A stretch of 64,000 bases of DNA, from positions 5,394,001-5,458,000 of the forward strand of contig NZ_CP127295.1 in assembly GCF_030285665.1 (NCBI RefSeq). The letters are read 5' to 3'. Both the position numbers and the translations under genes were made by a program. This DNA is from Amycolatopsis mongoliensis (GTDB taxonomy: Bacteria; Actinomycetota; Actinomycetes; Mycobacteriales; Pseudonocardiaceae). The notes under the pieces are model-generated. The model had not been told where the DNA came from. It ran no database searches and saw only the letters and a program-made list of their open reading frames with translations. This document shows positions 22,047-30,351 of this stretch, piece by piece (positions within the stretch are counted from its first letter, which is position 1; the number at the start of each line of letters is the position of its first letter).

Positions 22047-23552
22047 ATGGCCCGGAACCATTCTCGGTCCCCCGTGACGGGCAAGCATCGCGTCGCCCGC
22101 CGAACCAAGATCGCGATGGGCGCGATCGGCCTGGCGATCGCCGTCGGCGCCCTCGCCGTCGCGGTCACCACGGGCCGCACGGGCGAGGCCAGCGCGGACC
22201 CCGCGGACCCGTCGTTCTTCATCGACATCAACAAGGTTCCCGCCGGCAACAACGTCAACGCGGCCTTGCAGAAGAAGGGTGCGCAAGGATCCTTCACCGT
22301 CGACTGTGGAACGAACGCGGACGGCGCGCACCACAACCCGGACAACTTCATCGCGCAGCCGGGGATCAAGAACGGCGCCCAGCACCTGCACGACTACGTC
22401 GGCAACGTGACCACCGACGCGAACTCGAGCCTCAAGAGCCTCCTCGCCGGCGGCACCACCTGCAAGAACGGTGACAAGTCGGCCTACTTCTGGCCCGTGA
22501 TCCGCATCGACCGCGAAGACAAAGCGGCCAACCAGAGCGAGAACCAGAAGGCCCAGCAGGACCAGCAGGGCAAGACCGGCGACGTCCAGCAGGACCAGAG
22601 CGCCAAGGACGCCCAGGACGCCCAAGCCGCCGGACAGGGCCAGAACCAGAACGCACAGGATCAGAACGCACAGGACCCGAACGCGCAAGATCAGAACGCG
22701 CAGGACCCGAACGCGCAAGATCAGAACGCGCAGGACCCGAACGCGCAGGACCAGAACGGCCAGCAGCAGAAGCGCCGGAACACCGGTGGCGGCGCGACCC
22801 GCGGCGGTGACCAGAGCGCCCAGCAGCAGGACGGCCAGAACCAGCAGGACCAGCAGCAGGCCCAGAACCGCCGTCGCGGCGGCCAGAACAACGGCGGCCA
22901 GAACGGTGGCCAGAACAACGGCGGTCAGAACGGCGGGCAGAACCAGAGCAGTTCGGCGGCCGCACCGCCGGCCGAAGAGCTCGGTGGCCCGCAGGGCGCG
23001 AACGAAGAGGTCGGCGACAACGACGGCGAGATCATCGAGCCGGAGTCCGCGACGCTGAAGTTCATCGGCGGCGGCGCCCAGAACGTCGTCGCGATGCCGC
23101 TCGGCCTCCGCGTCCTCTACGGCGACGCCAAGCAGAGCACCAACGGCCCGGCCAACGCCCGGCCGAGCTGGACCTGCACCGGCTTCGAGGACCGGCTGAC
23201 CGACCTCTACCCGATCTGCCCGGCGGGCAGCAAGGTCGAGCGCATCCACGCCTTCCCGAACTGCTGGGACGGCAAGAACACCGACAGCGCGAACCACCGC
23301 ACGCACATCGTGTTCGCGAACCAGCAGGGCAAGTGCCCCCAGGGCTTCAAGAACGTGCCCCAGCTGCAGGTGACGCTGGTCTACGACGTCCCGCAGGACG
23401 TCCAGCAGAACGGCCAGTACAAAGTGGACGCCTTCGCCCAGGAAAAGCACAACCCGCGGTCCGACCACGACGACTTCGCGAACGTGATGAGCAAGAAGAT
23501 CATGGGCCGCCTGGTCAACTGCATCAACTCCGGCAAGGCCTGCGCGGAATAA
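22047..23552 (+). CDS. secreted DUF1996 protein interrupted by a Q/N-rich repeat region
   Basis: 501 residues. A basic start (TGKHRVARRTK) and one hydrophobic helix (about 22-41) suggest export with or without anchoring. The DUF1996 fold appears in two halves: residues about 90-153 (HLHDYVGN, GGTTCKNGDKSAYFWPVIRI) and about 332-490 (LKFIGGGAQNVVAMPLGLRV, FPNCWDGKNTDSANHRTHIV). Between them lie about 175 residues of Gln/Asn/Asp/Gly-rich sequence, including tandem NAQDPNAQDQ. DUF1996 is an extracellular domain of unknown function. Expressed from a SigL-type promoter and followed 43 nt later by a lipoprotein gene. Confidence 0.82.
   Translation: MARNHSRSPVTGKHRVARRTKIAMGAIGLAIAVGALAVAVTTGRTGEASADPADPSFFIDINKVPAGNNVNAALQKKGAQGSFTVDCGTNADGAHHNPDNFIAQPGIKNGAQHLHDYVGNVTTDANSSLKSLLAGGTTCKNGDKSAYFWPVIRIDREDKAANQSENQKAQQDQQGKTGDVQQDQSAKDAQDAQAAGQGQNQNAQDQNAQDPNAQDQNAQDPNAQDQNAQDPNAQDQNGQQQKRRNTGGGATRGGDQSAQQQDGQNQQDQQQAQNRRRGGQNNGGQNGGQNNGGQNGGQNQSSSAAAPPAEELGGPQGANEEVGDNDGEIIEPESATLKFIGGGAQNVVAMPLGLRVLYGDAKQSTNGPANARPSWTCTGFEDRLTDLYPICPAGSKVERIHAFPNCWDGKNTDSANHRTHIVFANQQGKCPQGFKNVPQLQVTLVYDVPQDVQQNGQYKVDAFAQEKHNPRSDHDDFANVMSKKIMGRLVNCINSGKACAE
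22651..22757 (+). repeat. 30-bp tandem repeat inside the DUF1996 gene
   Basis: Three full 30-bp units (22651-22680, 22681-22710, 22711-22740) and a partial fourth encode NAQDPNAQDQ about three and a half times. Units two and three are identical and unit one differs at a few bases, which suggests recent expansion by slippage. Confidence 0.85.
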
Positions 23553-23595
23553 CCCTTCCGCACCAGTCACTCCACGCCAGGAGGGAGAACGTCCG

Positions 23596-24546
23596 ATGAA
23601 CCGTGCTCGTCCGAGTGCCGCTGCCGTGGCCGCCGTCGCCGGTCTCGTGCTGGTCGCGGCCTGCGGGACCAACCCGTACGCCACGTCCGGCCAGGCGGTG
23701 TCGCTCGGCGCGCAGCAGCAGCTCTCGGCGAGCACGGTTCAGGCGAACTCCGGGGCCGGCCAGGCCCAGCTGGTCGCGTCCACAGTGGATGGTCTCGGCG
23801 CGGTCCTCACCGACGCCGAAGGCCACACGCTCTACCGTTACGCCAAGGACATCGCGAAACCGTCGAAGGCCACCTGCGTGGGCACCTGCGCGGAAACGTG
23901 GCCACCGCTGATCTCCGACTCGCCGGCACTCTTCTCCGGCGTGGAAGCGCAGCTCGTCAGCCTGGTCACCCGGCCCGACGGCCGCAAGCAGGTGACCGTC
24001 GGCGGCTGGCCGCTCTACCGCTACGCCAAGGACACGGGCTCCGGTGTCGCGCTCGGCCAGAACGTCAGCGCGGACTGGGCGGCGATCACGCCGACGGGGG
24101 AGAAGGCCGAGGCGAGCGCCGCGAGCCGGCCCGCCGCGCCGACCACCCTCGGCACCGCCGACATCGGCGGCCTCGGCCCGGTCCTGACGGACCAGGCCGG
24201 CCGCACGCTCTACCTGTTCACCAAGGACAGCAGGGGCTCCGGCGAGTCCACCTGCGACGGTGCCTGCGCGCGGACGTGGCCACCGCTGCTCGCCGACAGC
24301 CGGATCACCGTCGCCGAAGACATCGACACCGGCCTGGTCGGGCAGATCACCCGGGCCGACGGCAGCAGGCAGGTGACCGTCGGCGGCTGGCCCGTCTACA
24401 CCTACGCCAAGGACGGCGGGCCCGGCGAGGCGGCCGGCCACGGCGTGGGGAACACCTGGTACGCCGTGGAACCCAACGGCTGCAAGGTCGACCCGGCGCG
24501 CCGGCCGGACACCTCGGTCAAGACAGCTTCGACCGGCGGGTACTGA
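23596..24546 (+). CDS. lipoprotein with two secreted-repeat (PF03640) domains
   Basis: A 316-residue predicted lipoprotein with lipobox VAAC and Cys23. Two repeat domains follow. The first has LYRYAKD, CVGTCAETWPP and GWPLYRYAKD; the second has LYLFTKD, CDGACARTWPP and GWPVYTYAKD, each with the Yx(F/W/Y)xxD motif and a C-x3-C pair that could bind a cofactor or form a disulfide. It is a double-domain relative of the lipoprotein at 19488-20087 on the other side of the sigma gene. AGGAGGGAG precedes the ATG. Probably in one operon with the DUF1996 gene. Confidence 0.85.
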   Translation: MNRARPSAAAVAAVAGLVLVAACGTNPYATSGQAVSLGAQQQLSASTVQANSGAGQAQLVASTVDGLGAVLTDAEGHTLYRYAKDIAKPSKATCVGTCAETWPPLISDSPALFSGVEAQLVSLVTRPDGRKQVTVGGWPLYRYAKDTGSGVALGQNVSADWAAITPTGEKAEASAASRPAAPTTLGTADIGGLGPVLTDQAGRTLYLFTKDSRGSGESTCDGACARTWPPLLADSRITVAEDIDTGLVGQITRADGSRQVTVGGWPVYTYAKDGGPGEAAGHGVGNTWYAVEPNGCKVDPARRPDTSVKTASTGGY

Positions 24547-25163
24547 CCCGCCCCACGAACCCCGGCCCGGCGGACACTTCCCTCCACCTCACCCCCCAGT
24601 CCGCCGGGGCGGTTGCACCACCCGAAGAACCGCGGGACCCCCGTCCCGCGCCCCGAGCCCCGGCCCGGGTGGACGCTTCCCTCCACCTCACCCCCCAAAG
24701 TCCCCCCGGGCCGGGATTCCTCACCCCACACCGATCCGGCACCGCCGGGTCAGCGAAGGAGGAAACAGGCGGGACCCCCTTCCCGCCCCGCGAGTTCCGG
24801 CCGGTGGACGTTCTTCCCTCCACCTCACCCCCCGAGTCCACCGAGCCGGAACTCCTCCCCCCGTGTCGACCTCCCGATCACGCGAGCCGACCCTCCGGAC
24901 ACACGAAATCCGCCCCGGATCACGCGAGATCCGCTTCCCGGCACGCGAACCACGTCCCCGATCACGCGAACCGACCGTCCAGGTACGTGAGTTCCGCCCT
25001 CGATCACGCGAGATCCGCCTCCGGTCACGCGAGTCACGACTCCGATCACACGAGGCCCCAGACTCTCCGGCCCGGCGCCCGCCCCTCGGTCACCGGGCCG
25101 GTTTCCCCGCTCTCCACCCCGAAGGCCCCGGTCCGGTGGATGCTTCCCTCCACCTCACCCCCC
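24547..25163. repeat. gene-free repeat region between convergent genes
   Basis: 617 bp with no credible gene. It contains four copies of a short element with core TTCCCTCCACCTCACCCC (near 24577, 24677, 24813 and 25144), usually preceded by a GGTGGAC-like string, and the 21-bp tandem array at 24879-25055. Open frames here arise because the array period is a multiple of three. Confidence 0.75.
24879..25055. repeat. nine-copy 21-bp tandem array
   Basis: CACGCGA or close variants begin at 24879, 24900, 24921, 24942, 24963, 24984, 25005, 25026 and 25047, an unbroken 21-bp period. The best copies read GATCACGCGAGATC, an imperfect palindrome, followed by CCGCCTCCGG-like sequence. Period and phasing resemble iterons or an array of protein-binding sites, with no spacers as in CRISPR. 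Confidence 0.8.
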
Positions 25164-26228
25164 TCATCCCCCGGACCGGCTCACGCCGCGGTCCCCGTGC
25201 TCCGGCACGGGGACCGCGGCCCAGAAGTCCAGCGGCACCCGGCCGATCCCGCGCCCGGCCGCGTCGAGCAGCCGGCCCATCAGCTTGACGTTCCGCAGCG
25301 TCACCGCCCGGCCGACGACCTCCAGCCACGGCAGCTTCGCGGCCAGCACGGCTTCCAGCGCCACGGTCTCGTGCTGCGAAGGCAGCCACACCACCAGCAT
25401 CAGGTTCGCCGCCCCGGTCAGCGCCGCACACATGCGCACCTCCGGCAGCATCGCCAGCGAGCGCGCGGTCGTCTCCAGCTTGTCCGGCGGCACCCGCAGC
25501 CACAGCGTCACCGTCACCGGCGCGGGCGACACCGACCGCGCGATCTCGCACCGGACGCGGATCGCACCCCGGCCGAGCAGGGTGTCCAGCCGGCGCCGCA
25601 CCGTGGTCGCGCCGATGCCGAGCTCGATCGCCAACGCCGCCGCCGACGCCCGGGCGTCCACGCCGAGGGCCAGGATCAGCGCCCGGTCCGCGTCGTCGAA
25701 CCGCAGAGGCGCGCGGTTCTTCGCCGGCTTCGGGGAGAGGGCCTCGCGCTGCCCCGGCGAAATCGCCCGCACCCGCCACCGGCTGCCCTCGGTGAACATC
25801 CGCGGCGACAGCACCGTGCGCGCCCGCGTCACCCCGGGCACCGCCGACACCCGGTCCAGCACGTGCGCGCCCAGCTCCCGCACCGTCGGCGCGACGACGT
25901 GCGCGAGCAGGTCGCACGGCCCGGCGACGTACTCGACGGTGACCACGTGGACGTCCGCCGCCAGCGCCGCGGCGACCCGCAGCGCGGCGCCGGGCTCGCA
26001 GTCGATCTCGACGAAGGCGAGGGCCAGCGGCGCGGTCAGCTCCCCGCCGGCGTACGCGGTGAGCCACGCGTCCCCGCGCTCGACCAGCGTGTCCCAGTGC
26101 CGCGCGGCGGTCACCGCGCCCAGGCCGAGCGCGCGGCCGAGCGTCGACCAGGACGCCCGTGGCGCCGCCTGCAGCGCGTCGACCAGTTTGAGGTCCTGCT
26201 CGGTCAACATGGCGGATTCTTCGCTCAT
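25164..26228 (-). CDS. Lrp/AsnC-family regulator with two tandem modules
   Basis: A 354-residue double AsnC protein. The first HTH (LTEQDLKLVDALQAAPRASW) is followed by a ligand-type domain (APLALAFVEIDCEPGAALRV), the second HTH (DDADRALILALGVDARASAA with IGATTVRRRLDTLLGRGAI) by another (PAPVTVTLWLRVPPDKLETT). Lrp proteins sense amino acids or related metabolites. It is divergent from the M20 peptidase/symporter/amidohydrolase operon with 68 bp between, so it probably regulates that operon. Confidence 0.85.
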   Translation of the reverse strand: MSEESAMLTEQDLKLVDALQAAPRASWSTLGRALGLGAVTAARHWDTLVERGDAWLTAYAGGELTAPLALAFVEIDCEPGAALRVAAALAADVHVVTVEYVAGPCDLLAHVVAPTVRELGAHVLDRVSAVPGVTRARTVLSPRMFTEGSRWRVRAISPGQREALSPKPAKNRAPLRFDDADRALILALGVDARASAAALAIELGIGATTVRRRLDTLLGRGAIRVRCEIARSVSPAPVTVTLWLRVPPDKLETTARSLAMLPEVRMCAALTGAANLMLVVWLPSQHETVALEAVLAAKLPWLEVVGRAVTLRNVKLMGRLLDAAGRGIGRVPLDFWAAVPVPEHGDRGVSRSGG

Positions 26229-26296
26229 CGGCTCTCGCAGCGGTGGTTTCGGTGTTTTTCCCCGGCCATTGTGCTCGACACTTGCATGATCTGCGG

Positions 26297-27529
26297 ATGA
26301 CCCTGCGTTCGGACGCCGCCGCCCTGCTCGACGACCTGGTCGCCCTCCGCCGCGACCTGCACCGCATCCCCGAGATCGGCCTGCACCTGCCGCGCACCCA
26401 GGAACGTGTCCTCGCGGCCCTCGACGGCCTGCCCCTCGAAGTGAGCCTCGGCAAGAACCTCTCGTCGATCACCGCCGTCCTCCGCGGCGGCAAGCCCGGC
26501 GGCACTGCGTCTGATGCGGTCTCAGCGGGAAGGAGTACTTCGACCGTCCTGCTGCGCGGCGACATGGACGCGCTCCCGGTGACCGAAGCCAGCGGCGAGG
26601 AGTTCAGCTCGACCCTCGACGGCGCCATGCACGCCTGCGGCCACGACCTGCACACGGCGGGGCTGGTCGGCGCGGCCCGTCTGCTCGCGGCACGCAGGGC
26701 CGAGCTGCCCGGCGACGTCGTTTTCATGTTCCAGCCCGGCGAAGAAGGCTGGGACGGCGCCGGTCACATGATCGACGAAGGCGTGCTGACGGCGTCGGGC
26801 AAACACGTCGACGCCGCCTACGGCCTGCACGTTTCGGCCGCCAGCCACGCGAAGGGCCAGTTCGTCGCCCGGCCCGGCACGCTGATGGCGGCCTCGGGCG
26901 CCCTCGAGGTCCGGGTGCGGGGCGAGGGCGGCCACGGCTCGTCGCCGCACGACGCCCGCGACCCGATCCCGGCGGCCTGCGAGATGGTGACCGCCCTGCA
27001 GACGATGGTGACGCGCACCTTCGACGTCTTCGACCCGGTGGTCGTCACCGTCGGCTCGTTCCACGCGGGCACCCGGCGCAACATCATCCCGGACGACGCG
27101 GTGTTCGAGGCGACGCTCCGGTCGTTCTCGCCGGAGGTCGCGGCGCGGGTGGGGGAGCGCGCGGTGCAGGTCTGCCGCGGCATCGCCCAGGCGCACGGCC
27201 TCGACATCGACGTCACGTACGAGCCGGAATACCCCGCGACGGTCAATGACGCCGCCGCGTACGCGTTCGTCGCCGACACCATCCGCGACGTCTTCGGGGA
27301 AGAGCGGTTCACCGAGATGGCCGACCCGATCACCGGCTCGGAAGACTTCTCCCGCGTGCTCGAACGCGTGCCCGGCGCGTACCTGTTCCTCGGCGCGTGC
27401 CCGACGGACCCGGACACCGCGGCGGACAACCATTCGCCGCGTGCCCGCTTCGACGACAGCGTGCTCGGCGACGGCGCCGCGCTGCTGGCCGAGCTCGCCG
27501 TCCGCCGCCTCGGGCTGCTGGCCGGGTGA
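26297..27529 (+). CDS. M20-family amidohydrolase/peptidase
   Basis: A 410-residue metal-dependent amidohydrolase. Motifs include LLRGDMDALPVTE, HACGHDLHTAGLVGAARLL (zinc-binding His and Asp), FMFQPGEEGWDGAGHMIDEG and GSEDFSRVLERVPGAY, as in N-acyl-amino-acid and hippurate hydrolases of subfamily M20D. First of four coupled genes with DUF3311, a sodium symporter and another amidohydrolase. The set suggests uptake and hydrolysis of an N-acylated compound or small peptide. Confidence 0.87.
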   Translation: MTLRSDAAALLDDLVALRRDLHRIPEIGLHLPRTQERVLAALDGLPLEVSLGKNLSSITAVLRGGKPGGTASDAVSAGRSTSTVLLRGDMDALPVTEASGEEFSSTLDGAMHACGHDLHTAGLVGAARLLAARRAELPGDVVFMFQPGEEGWDGAGHMIDEGVLTASGKHVDAAYGLHVSAASHAKGQFVARPGTLMAASGALEVRVRGEGGHGSSPHDARDPIPAACEMVTALQTMVTRTFDVFDPVVVTVGSFHAGTRRNIIPDDAVFEATLRSFSPEVAARVGERAVQVCRGIAQAHGLDIDVTYEPEYPATVNDAAAYAFVADTIRDVFGEERFTEMADPITGSEDFSRVLERVPGAYLFLGACPTDPDTAADNHSPRARFDDSVLGDGAALLAELAVRRLGLLAG

Positions 27530-27533
27530 CGCC

Positions 27534-27731
27534 GTGCGCAGCTACCACTGGCCACCGCTGCTGCCCGTGCTCGCGCTGGTCCTGATGCCGTTCCTGCCGT
27601 TCGTCAACACGACCGGGCTGTGGCTCGGGCTGCCGCGGATGATCGTGTGGGGCGCCTTCTGGTGCCTCATGTTCACCCCGGCGCTGCTGCTGTCCGAACG
27701 CCTGATGCGCGGGCGGGAGGAGAAGCAGTGA
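27534..27731 (+). CDS. DUF3311 small membrane protein
   Basis: A 65-residue protein with two hydrophobic helices (LLPVLALVLMPFLPFV and IVWGAFWCLMFTPALLL) and a charged tail RLMRGREEKQ. This is the usual small partner encoded just ahead of solute:sodium symporters, like the YhdT/PanF arrangement. GTG start 4 nt after the peptidase stop; its own stop overlaps the GTG of the symporter, so subunits are probably made together. Confidence 0.8.
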   Translation: MRSYHWPPLLPVLALVLMPFLPFVNTTGLWLGLPRMIVWGAFWCLMFTPALLLSERLMRGREEKQ

Positions 27732-29152
27732 TCCTCACCTTCACCCTGGCCGGCATCGTGCTGATCGGCGTCCTCGGCTTCGTCGGCCGGCGCAAGCCCG
27801 TCGCCGACCTGGCCGAGTGGACCGTCGGCGGCCGCCGCTTCGGCGCGCTCACCATGTGGTTCCTGCAGGCGGGCGAGGTGTTCACCACCTTCACCTTCCT
27901 CGGCATGGCCGGCCTCGCGTTCTCCGGCGGTGTCGCCGCGATGTACGCGCTGCCGTACGTGCCGATCGCCTACGTCGTGCTGTTCTTCCTCGCGAAACGC
28001 CTGTGGACGCTGGGCAAGGAGCGCGGCTACCTCACCCAGGGGGACTTCCTCGAGGACCGCTACTCCAGCCGGGCGCTCGGGACGCTGTCGGCGGTGCTCG
28101 GCGTCGTGTTCGTGCTGCCGTACCTGCAGCTGCAGATCACCGGGCTGGGCCTGATCGTCCGGCTGGTCACCGGCGACAGCGCGTCCGGCACGCTGAGCAT
28201 GGTCACCGGCAGCGTGCTGGTGGTCGCGTTCGTGCTGTGGGCCGGACTGCGCGGCGTGGCGGCGACGTCCTACTTCAAGGACGGGATCATGCTGGTCGCG
28301 CTGGTGGTGCTGATCATCGCCGTGCCGACGCACTTCGCCGGCGGGATCGGAGGCGTGTTCCACAAGATCGAACAGCTGCACCCCGAGAAGCTGATCGTCC
28401 ACAGTGGAGCGAACGACCACGTCTGGTTCGTGACGAGCATGCTGGTGAGCGCGATCGGCGTCGGGCTGATGACGCTGCCGCACTCGTGGCCGGCGCTGAT
28501 GTCCGCGCGCGACCCGAAGGTGCTGCGGCGCAACTACACCTGGATGCCGGTGTACGAGCTGTGCCTGCTGCTGCCGATGGTGATCGGGTTCGCGGCGATC
28601 ATCGTGGTGCCCAAGGGGAGTGACCCGAACGGCGTATTGCTGACGCTGTCGAAGGACGCGTTGCCCGGCTGGGTGACCGGGATCGTCGTGGTCGCCGCGA
28701 CGGCCACCGCGATGGTCCCGGCCGCCGGGATCCTGATCGGCATCTCGTCGCTGGTGGCGCGCAACATAGTCCGCGTCCGCAGTGGCCGCAGGCAGTTCTG
28801 GATCAACCACGGCACGGTTGTGCTCGCGAGTACTCTTGCCCTCGTGCTCGGCATCTTCCGGCCGGACCTGCTGGCCAACCTGCTGTTGCTCACCTTTTCG
28901 GGGTCGGTCCAGCTGGCCCCGGCCAACCTGCTGGGCTTCCTGCGGCGGGTGCCGGTCGGCAAGGGCCCGGTGTTCGCCGGGCTGATCGCCGGCGAGCTCG
29001 TGGTCCTCTGGCTGACCTTTGTGGACACCCACCTGGCCGGCACGGTCAACGTGGGCCTGGTCGGGCTCGGCGTGAACGTCGTCGTCCTCGGCCTGGCCGC
29101 CGTGGTCGAACGGTCCGTGGTTTCGGCTTCGGCCAAGGAGGAGGCGGCGTGA
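27728..29152 (+). CDS. sodium:solute symporter (SSS family)
   Basis: A 474-residue transporter with about 13 hydrophobic segments. GRRFGALTMWFLQAGEVFTT and ERGYLTQGDFLEDRY are typical of the SSS family. Together with the DUF3311 partner it resembles the PanF or MctP type. Substrate unknown; flanking M20 and amidohydrolase genes point to a carboxylate-bearing, hydrolysable solute. Overlaps both neighbours by 4 bp. Confidence 0.88.
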   Translation: MILTFTLAGIVLIGVLGFVGRRKPVADLAEWTVGGRRFGALTMWFLQAGEVFTTFTFLGMAGLAFSGGVAAMYALPYVPIAYVVLFFLAKRLWTLGKERGYLTQGDFLEDRYSSRALGTLSAVLGVVFVLPYLQLQITGLGLIVRLVTGDSASGTLSMVTGSVLVVAFVLWAGLRGVAATSYFKDGIMLVALVVLIIAVPTHFAGGIGGVFHKIEQLHPEKLIVHSGANDHVWFVTSMLVSAIGVGLMTLPHSWPALMSARDPKVLRRNYTWMPVYELCLLLPMVIGFAAIIVVPKGSDPNGVLLTLSKDALPGWVTGIVVVAATATAMVPAAGILIGISSLVARNIVRVRSGRRQFWINHGTVVLASTLALVLGIFRPDLLANLLLLTFSGSVQLAPANLLGFLRRVPVGKGPVFAGLIAGELVVLWLTFVDTHLAGTVNVGLVGLGVNVVVLGLAAVVERSVVSASAKEEAA

Positions 29153-30351
29153 CGCGCACGGTGTTCACGGGCGGTTCGGTGTTCGACGGCACCGGCGCGG
29201 AGCCGGCGGCGGCGGACGTCGTCGTCGAGCACGGCCGGATCGTCGAGGTCGGCACGGACCTCGACGGCGACGAGGGTGTCGACTGTTCCGGCGCGGTGCT
29301 GCTGCCCGGGCTCTTCGACTGCCACGTGCACGTCACGGTGTCGGAGATCGGGCTGCTCTCGCGGGTGCAGAAGCCGTTCTCCTACCAGTTCTACGAAGCG
29401 GCGCGGAACCTCTGGGCGACGCTCGGGCTGGGCATCACGACGGTGCGCGACGCGTCGGGCGCGGACCTCGGCATCAAGCAGGCGGTGGACGACGGGCTGA
29501 TCCCGGGGCCGCGGCTGCAGATCTCGATCGGGCTGATCAGCCAGACCGGCGGCCACGGCGACAGCTGGAACCCGTCGAGCATCTGCGTGCCGCTGCTGGT
29601 GCCGCACCCCGGACGCCCGGAGGCGACGGCCGACGGCCCCGACGAGATGCGCCGGGTCGCCCGGACGCTGCTGCGCGCGGGCGCGGACGTGCTGAAGGTG
29701 TGCACGACCGGCGGCGTGCTCTCCCCGCGCGACGACCCGCGGCACTCGCAGTACACCCCGGAGGAGCTGGAGGTCCTGGTCGCCGAGGCGGCGGCGCAGG
29801 GCCGTCCGGTGATGGCGCACGCCCAGGGCTCGGCGGGCATCAAGAACGCGGTCCGGGCGGGCGTCCGGTCCATCGAGCACGGCATCCACCTCGACGACGA
29901 GGCGATCGAGCTGATGCTGGGCCACGGGACGTGGCTGGTCCCGACGCTGATCGCCCCGGTCAACGTGGTCCGCGCGGCCGACGCGGGCGTCGACCTGCCG
30001 GCGGCGGTGGTGGCGAAGGCCCGAGAGGTCGTGGAGATCCACCGCGACTCGGTCCGCCGCGCGTACGCGGCGGGGGTCCGGATCGCGATGGGGACGGACA
30101 GCGGGGTCGGGCCGCACGGGACGAACCTGGAGGAGCTGGCCCTGATGGCGGCGTGCGGCATGACCCCGGCGGACGTCCTGGAGGCGACGACGTCGTCGGC
30201 GGCCCGGCTGATGGGACTGGACGGCGAGCTGGGCCGGATCGAGCCGGGGCTGCGGGCGGATCTCGTGGTGGTGTCGGGGGATCCGTACGACTTCCCGGCG
30301 TTGGCTTCGAACGTCCGGGAGGTCTGGAAGGACGGGGTCCGGGTGGTCTAG
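29149..30351 (+). CDS. amidohydrolase of the imidazolonepropionase/prolidase-like group
   Basis: A 400-residue metal-dependent hydrolase: LLPGLFDCHVHVTVSE (HxH metal motif), a lysine in DVLKVCTTGG likely to bridge the metals, MAHAQGSAGIKNAVRAGVRS, IEHGIHLDD and GTDSGVGPHG with the catalytic Asp. Relatives include cytosolic Xaa-Pro and N-acyl dipeptidases. Last gene of the operon, coupled to the symporter by GTGA. Confidence 0.87.
   Translation: MTRTVFTGGSVFDGTGAEPAAADVVVEHGRIVEVGTDLDGDEGVDCSGAVLLPGLFDCHVHVTVSEIGLLSRVQKPFSYQFYEAARNLWATLGLGITTVRDASGADLGIKQAVDDGLIPGPRLQISIGLISQTGGHGDSWNPSSICVPLLVPHPGRPEATADGPDEMRRVARTLLRAGADVLKVCTTGGVLSPRDDPRHSQYTPEELEVLVAEAAAQGRPVMAHAQGSAGIKNAVRAGVRSIEHGIHLDDEAIELMLGHGTWLVPTLIAPVNVVRAADAGVDLPAAVVAKAREVVEIHRDSVRRAYAAGVRIAMGTDSGVGPHGTNLEELALMAACGMTPADVLEATTSSAARLMGLDGELGRIEPGLRADLVVVSGDPYDFPALASNVREVWKDGVRVV

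Noticed and set aside
24879..25055. CRISPR array
   Set aside because: Repeats are contiguous with no unique spacers, and no cas gene is near.
24547..25163. Integrated plasmid origin suggested by iteron-like repeats
   Set aside because: No rep, par, integrase or att-site genes lie in the window; kept only as an analogy.
24825..25288. Open frames across the 21-bp array with a repeating seven-residue pattern
   Set aside because: A 21-bp period keeps all frames open and repetitive. There is no ribosome site or recognisable start, and the composition is non-coding.
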